The notes under the pieces were generated by a model, which was not told the origin of the DNA, did not search any database, and saw nothing but the letters and a program-made list of their open reading frames with translations. DNA of 64,000 bases, taken from the NCBI GenBank assembly GCA_034509425.1, contig JAVTVJ010000220.1, positions 1,240,001-1,304,000 on the forward strand, in the 5' to 3' direction. How positions within the stretch are numbered: position 1 is the first letter of the stretch; each line of letters opens with the position of its first letter. Source of the stretch: Eopsaltria australis (taxonomy: Eukaryota; Chordata; Aves; Passeriformes; Petroicidae). The position numbers and the translations under genes are program-made. Of the stretch, positions 44,333 through 55,407 are shown piece by piece.

Positions 44333-47300
44333 TCACACTGGCATGGAGCCTGGGGCTGGCTCCAGGAGCTGGGTGACCATCCTCAGGGCCAAAGGGAGGG
44401 AGTCATTCGCGTCCCTCTGAAACCGTGTGCTGGCCACGGGTGGGGTGAACACAAACTGAGCCACGCTGGGCATTTTCAGCAGGTTCATGAGCTCAGTTGC
44501 CCGAATAAGGAGCTCCTCAAGGTCCTCCTCAGAGTAAACAGAGGTGACAGCAGGGCTCTGCACAAATGTCCTCATCTTGGACAGGAACATGGACACTCTG
44601 CAGGAGAGAAGGACACGGCTATCAGCTGGCAGGACCACTGCACCCAGCCAGGTAACTACTTAAGTGTGTGAACTCCAATAGAGCATTAGTCAGCAGATGA
44701 ATCCCACTCCGCCAAACTGTGCCCTTCCACAGCTCACTTCTGTCCTTTTTCAGTTGCCAGACTCAATTATTAATTAACACCAGCAAACCCATGTTCAGAC
44801 CCATGAGATCTGCACGTTTCAACCCTTTGCCTGTGCTCACCTGGGGATCAAATCCTGGCTGCGGGCTGCCAGCTTGGTCAGGGTGGCCATGAGGACACTG
44901 ATGGCACGGGGGGCACAGCTGGGGGTGCTGGCCTGTGGCCGGAGCTGGGTGATCTCAAAGAGCACGGCCTCCAGGGTCTCGAAGAAGCGCGTGATCTGCT
45001 CCACCGTGCAGCGCTTGTCGTACGACACCGACAGGTACTCGCCGATCGCCCACACCTGCACCAGGGCACGGGGAGCACAGGGAAAGGGAACTGAGTGACC
45101 TTCAGGGAATAGCAAATTAGGTTAGCTAACGCTTGGAGAGAGGAGGAGAGTGCAGCTGGAGCAGCCTGTGGCAGCAGCAGGCAGCCCTGCTCACCATGTG
45201 GGTGAAGATGGGCTCCTTGCTCTGGATGTTGCTGACTGCTCCCGAGAACTCCAGGATCTCCGTGGACAGTTCCACCACCAGTGCAGGGCGCAGCGTGCAG
45301 AGCGTGGCCAGCTGTGAGCCCAGCACCCTGGAGCAGAGAGAAGGGCACAGATCAGACCAGGGCAAGGTGCTGATGCCCAGAGCCAGGAGGGGCTGGCAGT
45401 ACCCAGACTGGCACAGGGCTGTGCCCTCTGGATGTTCCCAGCAGGGATGAAGGGGCAGCCCCCATTCTGCACTCTTCAAAGATGTGTCCCAGCAGGGACT
45501 GAGCCAAAACTGGAAAGGCTCCTGGGCTGATCTGGGGTGCCAGGAGGAAGGGTTGGGAGCTGGGCTGTGCCTCCTGTCCCATCTCACCTGTACACATCCT
45601 CTTTAAACGCTGGGATCTCATAGAGCTGGTCACTCCTCTGCAGCAGCAGCACCACCAGCTGGTTTATCAGAGACCCATCTGCAAACTGAAAACCAGCCCT
45701 TGTTTCAGCAGCACCAGTGACTTCCAGCAGTCAAACCCCACACTAATAGCCAGGTGAGACAGTTGGAGGAGAAACTGCCTGATTTAGCAGGGGAGCAGTG
45801 CACAAAGCAAGTATCAGACACTCACTGTGCTCTCATCTCTCTCCTTTACAGCTGGTGGAGAGCAGAGTGAACCTGACACTGCACCACAGAGCTTTCCTGT
45901 TTCTCTGGATGAAGTGGCCAGCTCAGTGCTGGTTCATACCAGCATCAACCTCACCCTCCCCTCATGCACCCCTCTCTTGAAGCTGCAGCATCTTCACAAT
46001 TTAGCTTCTATGACTGCTCTTCACATAACAAGAGATCCCCGTGGCACAGCTGGGAACTGAATTCTCCCAAAAGGACCTACCTCTGCCACCACCCTGAAAA
46101 ACAGCTCCAGTAAGACAGGGACAGTCTCTGCACACTGCACCACCCTCGGGCTGCCAGCCAGGGATCCCAGCAGCTGCCGAAGTGGAACCAGACTGTGGGC
46201 AAAAGGAGAGTTACTGCTGAAAGTTTGCTCCCAGTTGCCTTTCCCTATCCCCCACAAGGCCTTTGAGCGCTGGCAAAGCTTGACAGAGGGAAGAGAAATC
46301 CACCTCAGGCCAGGTCAGAGTAGCTGTGCCTTTCCCAGTAATCCCAGTGCTGCCTCCCAGAGCTGGATGGCTGAAGCACACCCCAGGCAGGCTCCTACCT
46401 CTCTGGGGCATCCTCAGGAGCAGATCTGGAGCGGAGAAGGTACTGGAACATGCTCCTGTAGAGGGGATGGCGAAAGGCCTCCAGACACGTGGCAGGTTTC
46501 CCAGCTGGGTCACTGCTGGCCTTCTCAGAGGCAGGAAGAGCAGCTGCCCTGGCAGGGAACACACAGAATGTGCTGCACTGTGAGAATGGGCCAGGGCAGA
46601 GCTGGGATCCTGAACAGCAAATTCATCTAATCCAGGCTCTCTGGAAACCAGAGAGCCAACCTGATGAGCTCAGGCCCCCATATTCAGGCAATAGTTACAG
46701 AGTTGCTTCTGTGTCACTCCTGGGAAAGGGAAAAATAGCACTCTCTACCCCTCAGTCATCCAAGCCCACCAACATCTGCCTCTAGGATGACTCTCTTTGT
46801 CTAAGCACTGCAGAAAGAGCTGTAATATCAGGAGGACAAGGAAGAGCAGAGTTACAGCCAGTTCCAGTCCTACCCCATCTTCCTGGGAACTCTCAGTTCC
46901 TAAGATCTCAGGAAGAAAATTCTGTGCATCTCCAGGAGGACAAAGCCAAAACCAGGGCTAAGAGCAGGGCAGGAAGAATAGGTATTGCACCTCTGTTTCA
47001 AGGGGGTAGCTCATGGCAGCCTCCAACATGTGACAACCATTTGGAGCTGGACAGGGAGAGGGGAAAAGCAACAGCTCCCTGAGCCCCACAGACAGTCCAG
47101 TACTGAAATGTGAGAGCTGGTCACCTTCTCTTCCCATTACTGGGGAAACTGGGCTGACATCTGAGCAGCTTTGTGTTAACCTGATTGCAGTGATGCCTCT
47201 TGCTCTGTGCCAGCAGCAGCCAGAGGAAAGCTGAGGCTCAGACGTGTGTACTGGGCTTTGGTCAGTGTCAGGATGCTGATAAACAAGTGAGAGGAAGGAA

Positions 47301-50300
47301 AGGGGCATTACCTTAGCTGGATGTCCAGAGCTGCTGTCAAACAGGGCAGGTCAAGCAGCAAATGGAAGATCTCAATGGCTGTGCCTGCATCCAGCAGAAA
47401 TGGCAGAAGGTCCACAAACTCAGAGATGAGAGGTGGGCTGTTCCACGCCAGGAACTGCGAGGAACAAGCACAAACTGCTGCACTGTCCCTGCTACTCCAT
47501 CACACACCCAGACAACCCCACACTGTGACCAGATGGGACCAGATTTTCACTTTTGAAAAGCAAAACCAGAGAAGTCTGAGGGTTTGGTCAAAACCCAGGA
47601 GCCTGTTAGAAACTCAACACAGGCCTCTGGCAGCTGGTTCAGTGGCTGGCAAGTTTCAACTTACTAAAGTTTTCCAGAAACAAAGTGCTGTGTCCTGTGT
47701 TCACTGTGCTCCCCAGCCCACTGCACTCCTGCCAACCCAGACTCTCCTCTCCTGGCAGTGCTAAACACACCCAGAACCCTCTTCCCTTTCAAACTCACAC
47801 TTGTTTTGTAACAGTCTTTTGTGCCCATGCCCTTCCCAGCACTGTCATGGAGGCACATGGAGGGCTCTGGGGTGCAAAAAGGAAGTTCTAGGGCACAGAA
47901 AGGAATGTGAAGCAGGCTGTCCCCTCTGCTGCTCCAGTTGTACCTTGAAGAGATTTGGGAAGCTCTGCCTGAATATGCTGGAGGAGTCTGTGAAGAGCTG
48001 GCTGTTGTCTTTGCAGAACTGGACAAACTCGAAGGCCAGTGATGGGTTGTGGAAGAGCTGAGCTGGGATATCAGTGAAGAGCTGTTTGTAGATGGCATCT
48101 GAGTCCACAGCTGCCAGTTTGCCTGGGAGGACACAGCACCTTGCTGAGCACAGCCCACCCAGCAGCCCTGCCAGGGCTCCAGGGGCTAAGAGAGACCTGG
48201 ATTATGTTTCTCTAAAGAGCACGGGACACCCCAGCTCCTGCATCTCCTGGGGTGGGATCATCCACAGCAGAGCACAGGCAAGGTGCAATTACCAACTCAG
48301 GCAGGCAGAAAACTGCCAGGACAAAAGGCTGAGCTGGAATAGGCAAGACAGGATTGTGGAGGAGGGGGTGGAACTGAAGACTTACTGTGGTTCAGGAAGA
48401 ACTGGGCAATGGGCAGCAGTGCCCTGGCATAAGTGGCATCCCACAGATCCTGCTGTGCAGGCTTTTCAGGAAGGAGACAGCACGGCACACGTAGGAGGAG
48501 TCCTGTTTGCAGATGATGTCCATGATCCTCACTGCCTCAATGAGACACTGCAGGAGAGCAGAGGGTAAGACTGGAGTGGGGGAAGTCACAACTCCCAGAG
48601 CCTCAGCCCCACCTCTGTGCACTTACAGCTTTCTGCAGGTCTCCATCATCTTTCTTCAGGGGTCCTGCCAGAGAGATGAGTCCAAGTTAAGGTTTGGATG
48701 CACACAGGAATATTAGGATGTCAGTTTGAGCACTAATCCCGACCTCAGGGCAGGCAGGAAAAAACACTGATCCTAAATTCAGGCCAATGAGAACCAAGTT
48801 TAACAGCCCTCCCTGCAAATCAAGGAGGCAGAACATGGCTGTTGCCTCCCAACACCCCAGCTCAGGGCTGGTCAATGACTTGCCCCAGCAGCTGCAGCAG
48901 GCCTGAGCCCTGGAGCCTAACTGTGGATTCCAGGGAGTGAGATCCCAGCCCAAACATGCAGTGAACCAGAAATATTTTGGAGAACACTACCAAGAGGACT
49001 CCCAGGAGGGCTCATGGCAAGACTCACGCCGGGTGCTCTGCTCGGTGAGGCGCTGGCAGTACTCGAAGGCTTTGTCCCGCAGACGCTCCCGGGGGGGAAG
49101 CAGCTGGCCAGATGTGGGTGTGGTGGGGACCATGGATGGCACAGACCTGTCCACTCCTGCTTTGTCATCTGCACAATAAACATCACACGTGTCAGCCTGT
49201 CACAGGCAATGTCACCCACACAGCTGACTGTCCCCAGGTGCAGAGTGAGGAACAGGAGGCTGGGGGAGAAGGGAATGTTACAAGAACACTAAGGGGATGC
49301 TGTCTCCCATCAGCCAGGCCTTCTTTCCTAGGAATCCACAGGGCTTTGTCTGAAAACAGGAGACTCACCAAACAAGTTATTCCCCAAGGAAGGATCAGTA
49401 TCAGTCAGGAGGTTTGGTGATATTCCTTCCCAAACTTTCCCTGCTCCTAGTTCATGATCTCTGAACTCTTGCCCATATTCCTGACACTCAGAATCATAGA
49501 ATGAGAGGATGGTTTGAGCTGGAAAGGACTTAAAGCTCATCCAGTTCTAAACTCCTGCCATGAGCAGGGCCACCTTCCACTAGATCAGACTGTTCCAAGC
49601 CTTGTCCAACCCAGCCTTGGACACTTCCAGGGCCACAGTTTCTCTGGCAAACTGTGCCAGGGCCTCCCCACCCTCACAGAGAATGATTTCTTCCTAATAT
49701 CTAATCAGTTTGAAAGAGAGGAGATTGCTGGGTTGCTGGTGCAGCCACCTCATGTAGCATCTGAGAGCCTGCAAACCTTCAATCCTACCTGGATTAGGGG
49801 TGCCCAGCTCCTTGCCCCCATAGCACAGCAGCCAGTTTCTCAGCATGGAGAAGGTCTGCACGTTGAGCCACTGGTCCTGTGTGTAGTGCTGAGCCACTGA
49901 GAGCACTGTGAAGAAGTCTGTGGCAACAGCACCGTCCACCTCTGTGACAGGAGCAGGCTGAGAGAGAAGATGCAGCAGGTCAGAGCCCCAGGGAAGGGCT
50001 AATGGAGAGGGCAGGGAAAACCCCACTGAGTCCATGGGGACAAGGAGCCCTTGCTTGGGGTCCTCCAGGAGGGACCCAGAGAGAGAAAAGCCAGCTGTGC
50101 TGGATCCTTCTCCCCACCAAGCTGAAACACTCAACTTTCCTACTCTGACACTGGTCTTGTTTGCAATCACCTTTAACTCTGAAGTTCATGGTCACTCTTC
50201 TCTAGAAACTACTTCAAGGATCAAAGCTCTGGCTCTACAGCTGCACTCCTAAATCTCAGAGCTGCAAATCCCCCTACTTTGCTTTCCTATGTGTCTTAAT

Positions 50301-53300
50301 CACATTTCCCACAAAAAATGCTGAAGAACAGCAGCACTTCTAGGCCACCATTTTTCAAAAGAAGGTGATTCTGGGAACCCAAACTAGCAGGTAACAGACT
50401 AACACATGCCCTTGTGAGGTCACCACGGCAACTCACCACTCACCTGTTTGGTTCTGGGACTGGAGAAGAAGCCTCCAGAGGGCTGAGCCATTCCTTGCTG
50501 AATGCTTGCATACCTCAGCCAGTCAGCCAGCTTTTTACTGACAACATTGGTCTGCTCTGTACAAGGGAAGTGACAGGGTCAGTGCTAGATTGGGCAGAAA
50601 AGCAGCCTCTGCATCATGTCCCTGTTAACCCTCAATTGCTGTGCTTTTCCTCCAGCCTAGATCACTCTCTGATCCAGCAATCCATGAAGAAACTGGAACC
50701 CCAAAGTTGATGTCCTGTACTCCTCATCCTGCCTCAGTCAGGGAGTGGTGCTGGAACCAAGGACTCTGCTACCAGATCACTCAAGAGATACTTGTTCCCT
50801 TGTCTCCATCCACAGCTGCTATTGGGAGCAATGTGCAAAACCACTGTCTCTTTATTCAGGCAGTGTGTGGCTTCAGCTCTGCAGCCAAAGGCACAAATCC
50901 CTCACTGGGAACTCGCAGAGGCTGGGGCAGGTGATCCTGCCTGCTCTGCTAGCCCATGCACCCAGCCCAACATCCTCCCCACAGCTCCTCCTGCACACTG
51001 CATGAGGCACACAAACCTCACAGGAAACTCCCAGAAACTCTCTCTTGCTCACAACTCCCCAGCATTTCAAGCCTGGAATGCTCTCCTAGGTTAACTCACC
51101 ACAGCACACTCAGTGCTGCCTCTCTGATGAAGAGCACCTCTAGTTGTTTCTGCTGCTCTGTTTTTCTCTCTCTCTGTTTGCTTGATGCTCTTCAGGACAG
51201 CTACAGTTTCACACTCCTGCTGCATCTGGAGACCTCAGCTAGAGTACATGATTGTATTACACAATCCATGGCCAGGATTTGACAGTTCTGTGAGGTGGAA
51301 TACATCTCACCCAGTGAGTTCCCTTTCCTCATGGCAGAGATCTCACTTCTGACAGCAGCTTCCATCCAAGAGCCTTCTGATCACTACCCAGACCACAGCC
51401 AGGTGGCAATCTCAGCCCTTCCCACAGATTTACCTTCTGTCAGAGATTCTGGTGAAAGGCTGATGACATTTGCCAGGACAGGAAGGAGGAACCGAGCACT
51501 CTGACCCTCGGGCAGTTTTCTTTCAAGGACTTTCACAACACGCTGCCCCACAGCAGCCACTTCACCCTTACTTCCCTGAAAAATAAACCAGAGATAAAGA
51601 CAGATAATCCACCATCACTAGAGACCAATCTCTTCCATCAGGCATCAATACCAAAGTCAAACACAAAAAGAAATCACAGCACAGGCGATTTTGCCACCTT
51701 TTACAGAGATCTTCTGCAATTTGAATTCACAGATCCCAAACTATGAGGCTGCTTTATACTGTGGAACTGCAGGGCAGTGTCAAGGCTGGGTATGGGAGAG
51801 AGGAGCTTTGTAAGGTAGCACATAGCACACTGTTGGTTTCTGTTTCATTTCCTTCAGTTAAGTAGACCCAGATGAATGTCAAAAACATAGGAGACGTTTC
51901 TAAGCACGCAGTGAAACTCAAAACGAGAAGTTTTGCAAAAATATTTTACCTTTGACAGGCACAATAAAAATAAAAGGAGAGGAAAAAGAGAAGTTTCCAG
52001 CTTGTTCCCCAGGTAGCACTTAAAACAGGAAGGTCCCCATGTTTGCTTCTCTCCATGGAGAATCTGGACCTTTGAAATGTCATTTGCATTTACAGCCCTA
52101 CATGTTTTATGGCTTCTGTGTACGTTTTTATATGTGAACATGAAAGCCAATATCATAAGAAGAAGCAGCAAATTCACTCAAAAATCTTTTGCTTTCCAGG
52201 TTCAAGCAGCCCTGATTTGAATCTATTCCAGCAGCCAGCTCTCAAGGGTTCTTTTTTGCTTCTAGGACCTCAGTGTCTAAACATTACAACTTGAAGCATT
52301 TTTTTGTTTTTAAGAGTTACAAACAAAAAAGTGCCATTTTTTTCCTGTGCAAAGCAGAATAATGAGATCCCTTAAATGAACACTGAAATGCCTCTGCTTT
52401 TTTCCTACATACTTCCAATTGATTTTCACTCTCCTTGAGCTCAGGGAGGAGCTCAGGAGCAGGGAACAATCAAAAAGCAAATCCATACTGACAAGGGAAG
52501 ATCTCTGACTTGACAGGTCATTTACCTGAGCCAGGAGGACGGAGGATACCAGGCTCAAGAGCTTTGTATCTTGAATCTCATCACAGGACAGGATCAGATC
52601 CTTGCAAGGTGACATCTCTCTCAGGATGGCAGCACATAACACCTGAATCTGCTCAGGACTTTTGGGTGAGCACAGCACTGTCTGCAACAGCTCCACGAAC
52701 TTGCCATCGAGCCTGCAAGAGTCACAGCAAACATCACTGCAAGGCAAGGAAAGATCCAGATGTTTATTTCCTGCAGATTCTTGGCTTTGGGATGATCCCC
52801 CTTGACAGTGACTGATGCCACTCATCACCTTCATTTCTGAGAGCACTTTCACAGAGGGCTCAGTGCCACCAACCCTTGCTATTCTTGCTGCGAAAGGTGG
52901 TGGGACCCTTGTGCTCAGCAAGGGGCTGAAAGGCAAAGAGGGGCTTTGTGTTTATATAGAACTTATGGTTTACAAGGCCTAAGATCTGGGTTATGTTTCC
53001 CTAAAGAGCACGGGACACCGCAGCTCCTGGGGTGGAATCACCCACAGCAGAGCACAGGCAAGGTGCAATTACCAACTCTGTAAGGCAGAAAAGTGCCAGG
53101 ACAAAAAGGCCGTGCTGGAGTAGGCAAGGCACTTACTTTAAAGCCCTAACCCACCCCGTTCCTTTCTTTTTGGTGGGGAAGGCACCGCTTTATTCTCTGA
53201 CCACCCGAGACGCACAAAGGCCACTCACCTGCGGGGGTACTTGGTGGCGGCCACGGTGAGGTGCAGCCTCTGCAGCCCATCCACGGCCTCGGGGCCCGGC

Positions 53301-53580
53301 TCGGGGCCCTGCAGCAGCGCGGCGACACGGGCGGCGAATCTCCGCAGCTCCTCCTCCTGGCTCTCCCTGCCGGGACAGTCGGGGCTGTCACAACCCGAGC
53401 CCCGCTCCCGGCCCTCTCGGGACGCTCCGGGATGGATGGGTGGGCACACACCGCCCGCCCGGCTCCCCGCTCAGCCCCGCCGCCAGCACCCCCGCCCGGC
53501 CCGAGGGGTCCCTGCCGCTGTCCCCTGTGCCCCTCGCACCTCGCCTGCCTGAGGAAGCTCTCGGCAGCCGCCGTGAACAT
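44333..53580 (-). CDS. AP5Z1: AP5Z1, AP-5 complex subunit zeta-1, 17 exons, with a one-base frameshift
   Basis: AP5Z1 (SPG48, KIAA0415) is the zeta subunit of the AP-5 adaptor, which works with SPG11 and SPG15 at late endosomes and lysosomes; human loss causes spastic paraplegia. Exons in transcript order: 53540-53580, 53229-53366, 52526-52712, 51434-51575, 50444-50556, 49789-49957, 49028-49168, 48627-48664, 48386-48547, 47944-48122, 47312-47454, 46399-46548, 46081-46192, 45588-45685, 45195-45327, 44841-45055, 44333-44597. All junctions are GT-AG. The length is 2,426 nt, one short of 809 codons; the restored length would be 808 residues against 807 in human, also with 17 exons. The protein is an all-helical solenoid with no catalytic motif. 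Conserved blocks include [60 protein letters not shown] and [10 protein letters not shown]. The exon 9 break is described separately. Confidence 0.93.
48194..48351 (-). repeat. Intronic duplicate, copy 1 (AP5Z1 intron 9)
   Basis: About 158 bp that recurs at 52982-53130 in the same orientation. Shared blocks include TAAAGAGCACGGGACACC, CACAGCAGAGCACAGGCAAG, GTGCAATTACCAACTC and TGCCAGGACAAAA. This copy has nine extra bases (CATCTCCTG) next to a CTCCTG repeat. It sits between exons 9 and 10. Confidence 0.85.
48386..48547 (-). CDS. AP5Z1: AP5Z1 exon 9, frameshifted
   Basis: The exon enters in frame as [20 protein letters not shown] and SLHSRICG, then the conserved sequence continues one frame over as [17 protein letters not shown]. 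The switch falls at a run of three C on the plus strand (48440-48442), where four are expected. The exon has 162 nt, but its flanking phases (0 in, 1 out) need 163. Read as given, translation stops at TGA (48394-48392) after about 374 residues. The remaining exons are intact, so a sequencing error or a recent allele is more likely than a decayed gene. Confidence 0.9.
49490..49710 (-). mobile_element. CR1 3' fragment, minus orientation, in AP5Z1 intron 6
   Basis: The plus strand opens with AGAATCATAGAATGAGAGGA and continues through GGAAAGGACTTAAAGCTCAT and CCTTGGACACTTCCAGGG to TTCCTAATATCTAATC. It is a 5'-truncated CR1 terminus inserted in the same transcriptional direction as AP5Z1. Confidence 0.9.
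50557..52525 (-). other. AP5Z1: AP5Z1 introns 3 and 4
   Basis: These two introns (51576-52525 and 50557-51433) flank exon 4 (51434-51575). They are AT-richer than the rest of the gene, with poly(T)-rich patches around 51,900-52,330. I see no other exon or repeat family. The remaining AP5Z1 introns over 300 nt (49958-50443, 48665-49027, 47455-47943, 46549-47311, 45686-46080) are also featureless. Confidence 0.6.
52982..53130 (-). repeat. Intronic duplicate, copy 2 (AP5Z1 intron 2)
   Basis: The second copy of the sequence at 48194-48351, roughly 90% identical by eye. It lies in the intron after exon 2 (52713-53228). It matches no repeat family I recognise. Confidence 0.85.
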
Positions 53581-53760
53581 CCCGGCCCCGCCGCCGCCCG
53601 GGCCCGCGCCTCGGTACGCGGCCAAAGCCGCCCCCCACGGGCGGGCGGTACGCCGCGCCGGCTCCGGGGGAACGCGGCGGCTGCTGCGCGAAGGTTCCGC
53701 CTGGCGGGAAGGGCTGGCAGAGGCGAGGGGCGACCAAAATCCTCGCTTTTGGCTGCTCAG
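53229..53760 (-). promoter_or_regulatory. AP5Z1: AP5Z1 CpG-island promoter and 5' exons
   Basis: Dense CpG sequence covers exons 1 and 2 and extends about 150 bp upstream of the ATG at 53580, with no TATA box. This is typical of a housekeeping promoter. The start codon is set by the conserved MFxAxAESxLxQAR opening. The long plus-strand frames across this island are antisense shadows. Confidence 0.6.
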
Positions 53761-54328
53761 GGACTGTTCCGAGGGGCTGCTGCTCTTATTCCCCACCTCA
53801 GGAGGCTGAGGACAAGCTTGGCCCTGAGGTCACCCCGGTCTAGGCACTCAGACCTATGGAAAACATCGTTACACGGGGATGAGAGTTGGGGCTTCCCTGA
53901 GTGTGATGGTAAAAGATGATTTATCGGCCTTTCCTGCAACCTGTTCGTAAAACGGAGCTTTCCAAAACAGGTACGAGTTGTTAAAACCAGCTGCTCAGGT
54001 CTTCAGCACTTCCAAAAGTTAAAAATCCACCAGGATTTTTAGCTTTCTCCAGACTGCTAACACGGCTGAAGCTCTCACCACCACGCTGAGCATTGCTCTG
54101 CGGGGCGGAGATGCCAGGGGATGGAACTTGGCACTTTGCCCTTTGGTAATTAATTCCCTGCCCTGTGCTCTCCTGGCATTAAAGTTCATTAACACGGTGC
54201 CTGGGCAATCAGCCAGCAGAGCAGCAGCACGTGGGGAGCCGAAGACAGGATCATTTTAAGAGATGCCACCCCCTCAAAAGGGCTCTGGATGAATATATTT
54301 GCTCACTGTGTTATTAATTTTTTAACTA

Positions 54329-54352
54329 GTTAATAAATAAATAAATAAAAAT
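54329..54352 (+). repeat. (TAAA)n microsatellite
   Basis: A run of about five TAAA units ending in AAAAT, just before the CR1 fragment. Confidence 0.85.
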
Positions 54353-54370
54353 CCTCCCTGCAGCATCTGA

Positions 54371-54693
54371 AGGGAGACTACAAGAAAGATGGAGAGAAAC
54401 TTTTTAGAAGGCAATGGAGTGACAGGGAATGGCTTCAATCTGAAGAGGGGAGGGTTAGATGGGATATTTGGAAGAAATTTTTCCCTGGGAGGGTGGGGAG
54501 ACCCTGGCACAGGATGTCCAGAGAAGCTGTGGCTGCCCCTGGAACCCTGGAAGTGTCCAAGGCCAGGTTGGACAGGGCTTGGAGCAACCTGGGCTAGTGG
54601 AAGGTGTCCCTGCCCATGGCAAGGATTGGAATGAGGTGATTTTTAAGGTGCTTTCAATCCAAACCATTCTGTGTGTCTGAAATTCTATGAATT
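54371..54693 (+). mobile_element. CR1 LINE 3' fragment, plus orientation
   Basis: The 3' part of an avian CR1: the GATATTTGGAAGAAATTTTTCCCTGGGA-type region, GTCCAAGGCCAGGTTGGACA, GCTAGTGGAAGGTGTCCCTG and the terminal AAATTCTATGAATT. It has no coding capacity. Confidence 0.9.
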
Positions 54694-55290
54694 ACAGCTA
54701 CTTTATGTCAATTGAGGCCTTTAAAGACACTCCTATTTAATTCTGGAGCACAGAATGTTTAGTCAAAATAAACCCAGAACTTAAACTGCAGCTGCATTAG
54801 GAGGACAAAGGAGGAAAAGTCCAACTACAAGGGAGATGGATAAAGTGCTGTTTTCTGACCTCACAGGCTCAAATGAAAACAATGATTATAAATTACAGGG
54901 GAGCGCACTGGAATAGTTTAACTTTCAAAATAACAACGTTTCACTTCACGACAAAACAAAAGCTGGAGCTGCAGGAGTGGTTTATAAGCCCCAGGGGAGG
55001 CATCAGGGATCTCAAACACACACGTCCATATGTTCACTCTGCTGCGAGGCAACAGCTGCCCAAATAACTGACAGGGGATCAAAAGTGGGGTGTCTGAACT
55101 CCAAACAGTGCAAGGTGTGCACACACACTTCCTTCCTACATGAAAAAAAAAAGGAAAAAATATTAAACACGCTGTCCCCTCACTGCTGCAGGAAACTCAG
55201 CCCCTCCCATGATGCTGCACTGGAAGGATCCAAGTCTGGCACCCAAAAACAGCAAAGCAATTTCAGGGTGTTTTCTCTTTCATATATAAT

Positions 55291-55296
55291 TTTATT
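55291..55296 (-). terminator. FOXK1: Distal FOXK1 polyadenylation signal
   Basis: TTTATT on the plus strand is AATAAA on the coding strand, in AT-rich context. Cleavage would fall near 55270. It is the last canonical signal before the spacer changes character, and is chosen on position alone. Confidence 0.45.
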
Positions 55297-55387
55297 TCTG
55301 GTTATAGAAACAAATGCTAAGAGGAGAAGCAACATTCCCCAACCACATACATCAAATTAAGGTAACAGAACAGTTAAAATAAATGTG

Positions 55388-55407
55388 AAAAAAAAAAAAA
55401 AAAAAAA
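55388..55407 (+). repeat. Poly(A) tract (poly(T) in the FOXK1 sense strand)
   Basis: Twenty consecutive A bases, inside the distal part of the proposed FOXK1 3' UTR. Confidence 0.85.

Larger units (their letters stand above)
53761..55269. other. Spacer between AP5Z1 and FOXK1
   Basis: Contains a TAAA microsatellite (54329-54352) and a CR1 tail (separate entry). Otherwise it is unique sequence with no supported exon. AP5Z1 and FOXK1 are head-to-tail, so this holds any distal AP5Z1 control elements and the downstream flank of FOXK1. Confidence 0.6.

Noticed and set aside
53146..53809. 182- and 216-residue frames over the AP5Z1 5' end
   Set aside because: Read-through or antisense translation of the CpG island; the true coding sequence is AP5Z1 exons 1 and 2.
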